Assembly (NCBI GenBank): GCA_963082875.1
Contig: OY720097.1
Span: 19,786,501 to 19,850,500 of the forward strand
DNA: 64,000 nt
Reading direction: 5' to 3'
From: Corella eumyota
Taxonomy: Eukaryota > Chordata > Ascidiacea > Phlebobranchia > Corellidae
Below the pieces are notes generated by a model. That model was not told the DNA's origin and made no database searches. It saw only the letters and a program-made list of their open reading frames with translations. Positions within the stretch are counted from its first letter, which is position 1. Each line of letters opens with the position of its first letter. This document shows positions 57,092 through 64,000 of this stretch, piece by piece. The translations under genes were made by a program, and so were the position numbers.

Positions 57092-60000
57092 AAACTTTAA
57101 AAAATTGTTTCACAAAAGTGCCTGGATTTAATAAAACGGTGTCGATTTTCGAAGCAAAAAACTTTCGAGAAATATATTTTGGACTTTAAATTTTTAAAGT
57201 TCCCAAAAGTGTGGTTGGAACTTTAGATATAGTTTCAACAGTGTTTTACTATGCTTTTTAAATTTTAAATTAATTGGTGCTATCGCTACAACTAAGTTAT
57301 GCGTAACATTTTATATATTTTAACTACAGCAACTGAAGTATAATAATGTGCTTTTTTAACATTGTAATTTTTTAAAAATATTTTTTACAATTTTATGTCA
57401 AGTAATTTCATATACACATTTACTCTCTGTAATTCCGTGGTACTCAGAATTTTATTTGTTCAGATTTTACTCTTATTATTGTGAATTTTTTAGTGCTTAG
57501 TTTACTATTTGTGCTATTTGCCTTAAAAGTTTGTAGTACCAATATTTAAAGTTACTACGAACTAAGAAAATATTATAAATTACCCCAATTATTTTATACC
57601 TTTTTAAAACAAAGTTTTTTTTATGAACTGTATTTCTAAATTTAAAGTTTTTTATTTAGCCCAATCATATATCTAACTTTACAGTAAATAATAAATTGTA
57701 ACTTAATAACAGAATTTAATTTTTTTTAGATTAATATTGGTGATAAATTTTGTACGCTTTGTTTTTTGTAGCAATTACTTTTTTAATTACTTATTTGCTT
57801 AATTCGTATACGGGCTGTAATAAAATTAGCTGTTTGCTGTAACAACCTGACATTCAAAATAAATGATTCAAATAAAATTTAAGCAAACTTGCATAGGGAA
57901 AAAAATATATGGTACGGATTTAAAAAATATTGTTTATATAAATGGTTATATGGTACAACAATTTACTCTATGACATTGTGTGTAATCAAATTTCTACTGT
58001 TGCACTGCCCTATGTCATAACTTTTTTCTATTTCTAGAAATGTGTTGTATATTGAGCACCTAATTTTTTAATTCCAAGCTTTTTAATTGTGTTTTTATTT
58101 TTTGCGTTTTTATTGCATTGTAGTTAAGCTTGTAGAAAATGTTTTTTTTATCATTTGGTAGAAGATAAATAATTAAAAAAATGTGCTTTCCGCGATTTTT
58201 GTAAATATTGTAATATGCTTCCAATTTTTTTTTGTATATTTTGCCATCAAATTTATTTGCTTATAAGTTTAGAATGTAGTTAAGATACATGTAAAACCAC
58301 GGCGGACCACTTTCTGATTATTACTTACAATAATAAAACAAGCATTCGAAAATTGAAGCGTTTCAAAGATTTTTTCATTAAATAGACAGGTAAACTTTAT
58401 ATGGCTAAAAAATGATTTATTCGACGACTGGAAAAATTTAAATTTACCGGATATTACAATTCACATAAAAATATTAAAAAAAAACTATGTTTGCCAGGTT
58501 ACCATTTAATAAAAAATTTGACTTAACAGCGGGTTTAAAGCTCACGTGGTTTAAAATTTTGTTATTGTTTGCAAAATTAATAATTTTGTTGTTTTCGTAG
58601 TCGTAAGTAGAATATCTTTTAGAGAACTTGCATTTTTCCACAGCTTTTGGGGTCTGTAAGGTGCTGAGAAACTGACAGAGTGTAAGAGAACATATTTAGG
58701 GTTATAAAATTGCTACTTGAAAGTAAGTCGACAATTTGTTAGTAAAACACATTATACAAATGCCCTGGCGATTTAGCCAGTGCATTTAGTTTATATTTAA
58801 TTAGTTACATATAATAACCATGCATAGTTACTTGTGTATATATATTCTAACTCCTTTTTCATTTTTCCGCAGAAAAAAATGTTAAACTATATTACTTAAA
58901 TTTGTAAAGTTTTATAAAATCAAGTAATTTACCTATTGCAAATCCATCTTAAAGATAAAACAAAGATTACTATTGTTTACTACAAAGGTAAGTACTTTAT
59001 TTTAATCGGGTAGCAACTTTCCTTTTTATTATAAAAAAGAATGACAAAAAACGATACCAATAATGTATATCTTTAAACAATAATTGGCTGTAGCAATATT
59101 GTAATTTTAAGAACCCATCATTATCAAATTAAAAGCATTCTAATTATATGCAACATTTTTTAGAAATATGGTAAAAAGTTAAATGTAAATACACTAAATT
59201 GTCGTCTGTACTATGTTAAACAATACAAAAAGCTTGTATTATTTTAAATTTTGCAGAATTATAACCTGACCTAGTTTTTACAGAAAAATGGAAAATTGAC
59301 AGCAAAGAAGATTAATCAAAATGGAAGGTAGGCAATATTGTATGTTTACCAATAATTTGTATTATGTTAAATGTCACTTAATAATTTTGGTTGCTATACA
59401 TTCATGTTAAGTATGTTGTATAAAGAAGTATGTAAAATAATAGATTGAAAGGGTAAAAAATATTAAGATTTTATTTTGGAATTCATTAAAATATCTGTTG
59501 TTTATTAGCCTAGCTCACTATCCGGAAGTAGTAGTAGAAGATATTTTTAATTTATCTTCATTAAATAAAGTGTGATTTAATATGCATTATCCGGGCATAC
59601 CAACCTTCCTGTTTAAAACTTAGCGAAAAATAATAACCAGTCATTCCATTGCATTTCATCGCTTAAATTTCCCTCGCAAAAAAAAAACAAAATAATTTGC
59701 ACGGAAAGTTTTGCAAACATAAAAATTATGATATTACAACTTCGCTAATTCTAGCTGTCACTTTTCAGCAGTTTCTATTCGTCAAAGAGCGATAGGGTGT
59801 AAAGTCCTAAATGAAATTTGGCCTACTGCCAGACTACGTCAACCAGTAGTTAGACTATTTTAATACAGACAACTCTTTAAAAACTTTAATTAAATTATTT
59901 TATTTTAAAAAAATCTTCGTTTATTAAAACATAATTAAATTAATATACTCCTGAATTGCGCACAACGCTTTAAGCAAAGTAGGTCAACGTTAATGCGACC

Positions 60001-60684
60001 TAGTTTATATATTTAATAAAGTAGAAAAATTCCTGTAAACAAATTATTTCTTGTATCTGGTAAATAAAATCACAAGGACTGACTTTTATTCATCTTTATT
60101 TTCATTGTATAGTTTGCAACAGTAAATACACCAAACGCACGACGAAAACAAACGACAAATTAACAACGCGAATAATAATTACACAAATGTGAATAAAAAA
60201 TTGCTTTTAATTTAAATTAAAATTTCAAAATTTTTAATTAAATATCAAATTCATAAATTTATAAAATTTCATTGTTTGTTTATTTTTAATTAATAAAACC
60301 AAATACTAATTCGGGTGAATATCTAAACTTAACATCGAGTAATACTGATGACGTGTTTTATTTACCATGACGACAACGATATGATGACGTCATACGAGTA
60401 TATAGGGACGGTATAAATGCGGTAAAATAATCATCTGAAATTATTTTGGCAGTTAGAAGCGTTTTACGTTAGAAAAATTATGCACCAAAAAAAAAAAAAA
60501 AAAAAGTCCGTATTACTTACACCTTTATTAAGTTGTTAAAATAATGCGATTACAGGGTTTGTACAATAATGATATTGCAATTTTCTGTTCACGAAAAAAT
60601 ACGGTCGAACTTTTTAAAACGAGGAAAAAAATAAAAAACAAAAAAAAATAAAAAACAAAAAAAAGCGAAAAACTGGAAACCATT
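57092..60684. other. Catenin 3' UTR and convergent intergenic region
   Basis: The left part is probably the catenin 3' UTR, with AATAAA signals near 57859 and at 58332-58337. The right part is the FEM1 3' side, with reverse AATAAA at 60085-60090 and 60095-60100. In between I see no gene. A short exon-like stretch (ag|aaaaatgg..ggaag|gtaggc, near 59281-59328) has no usable frame. A promoter-like cluster lies at 60385-60417. Confidence 0.45.
60385..60417 (+). promoter_or_regulatory. Orphan promoter-like cluster (CRE plus TATA)
   Basis: A perfect CRE TGACGTCA (60385-60392) is followed 20 bp later by TATAAA (60412-60417) in ggacggtataaatgcgg. About 70 bp downstream is a pure A run of about 19 bases near 60488. 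No plus-strand gene follows, because the FEM1 exons start at 60685 on the other strand. It could drive a non-coding transcript or be chance. Confidence 0.35.
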
Positions 60685-63638
<2,954 letters not shown>

Positions 63639-64000
63639 CTATAGCAAAACAAGGCTATGTAAATTCGCTTTTCAATTTTTAATCAAGTTTGGGCAAGGCC
63701 TGGTTTTTAAACAACATATAACGCTGGGCTATTGTGCTAATATAATATATTAACGTGGGAATAGGAAAACATTGTGCTGCGGTGTTTGTTTTTTAAGTAG
63801 GGTAAACTTTCGAAATAAAAATTACTAGAAACCGACGTCATATATTTAACAAACATATATTTATAATAATTATACCAATCATTTAATAAATTTAGACCAT
63901 TAATTGTAGTTAATTACACAATTTGTATAGATTTTTAGGTTTAATACCTATTTTTGCCTTATGTTTTAGCGTAATTAAATTTTTTTAATTTTACAGATAA
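63639..64000. other. FEM1 intron reaching the window edge
   Basis: A/T-rich sequence upstream of the exon ending at 63638 with no exon visible on the minus strand. It is probably intron leading to FEM1 exons outside the window. Confidence 0.5.

Overview
This is an AT-rich animal genome window with compact, intron-rich genes and many copies of one tRNA-derived SINE. The gene set (tektin-1, UNG, ERK, MORC2, a p120-type catenin, FEM1), the short AT-rich introns and a SINE in almost every gene suggest an invertebrate chordate, most likely an ascidian tunicate of the Ciona type. That placement is an inference from style and protein similarity; no species marker was seen. No virus-like element, CRISPR array or bacterial-type operon was found.

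Layout, left to right. (1) 0.9-5.2 kb: two divergently transcribed genes, each encoding a small protein with one N-terminal membrane segment and a coiled coil. (2) 6.6-11 kb, minus strand: a class II DYRK-family kinase of 11 exons whose first exon encodes two hydrophobic segments and whose DFG motif reads DFN. (3) 14.2-18.1 kb, plus: tektin-1, with SINEs in four of seven introns and a near-consensus RFX X-box upstream. (4) 18.7-23.4 kb, minus: two tandem uracil-DNA glycosylase genes made by a segmental duplication that also copied the last tektin-1 exon. The right copy is complete with a PCNA box. The left copy lacks the N-terminal exons and has altered DNA-contact residues. (5) 24.7-29.0 kb, plus: ERK-type MAP kinase. 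(6) 31.1-39.9 kb, plus: MORC2-type GHKL ATPase, with a hAT-like MITE in one intron. (7) 40.5-44.9 kb, minus: IFI44/IFI44L-like GTPase with an N-myristoylation-type start. (8) 47.5-57.1 kb, plus: p120/ARVCF/delta-catenin with a C-terminal DSWV PDZ ligand and a possible alternative first exon. (9) 60.7 kb to the right edge, minus: C-terminal half of a FEM1 protein, continuing beyond the window.

The genes belong to unrelated pathways: DNA repair, MAPK signalling, chromatin silencing, cell adhesion, axonemes and ubiquitin ligation. They look like ordinary chromosomal neighbours, not a cluster with one function. The most distinctive local events are the UNG/TEKT1 tandem duplication, the unusual DYRK kinase, and two neighbouring DYRK introns whose 5' splice sites fall inside tRNA-like SINE heads.

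All exon structures were assembled by eye from splice signals, reading-frame phase and remembered family sequences. Phases were summed and every multi-exon model closes in frame. No search or alignment program was run.
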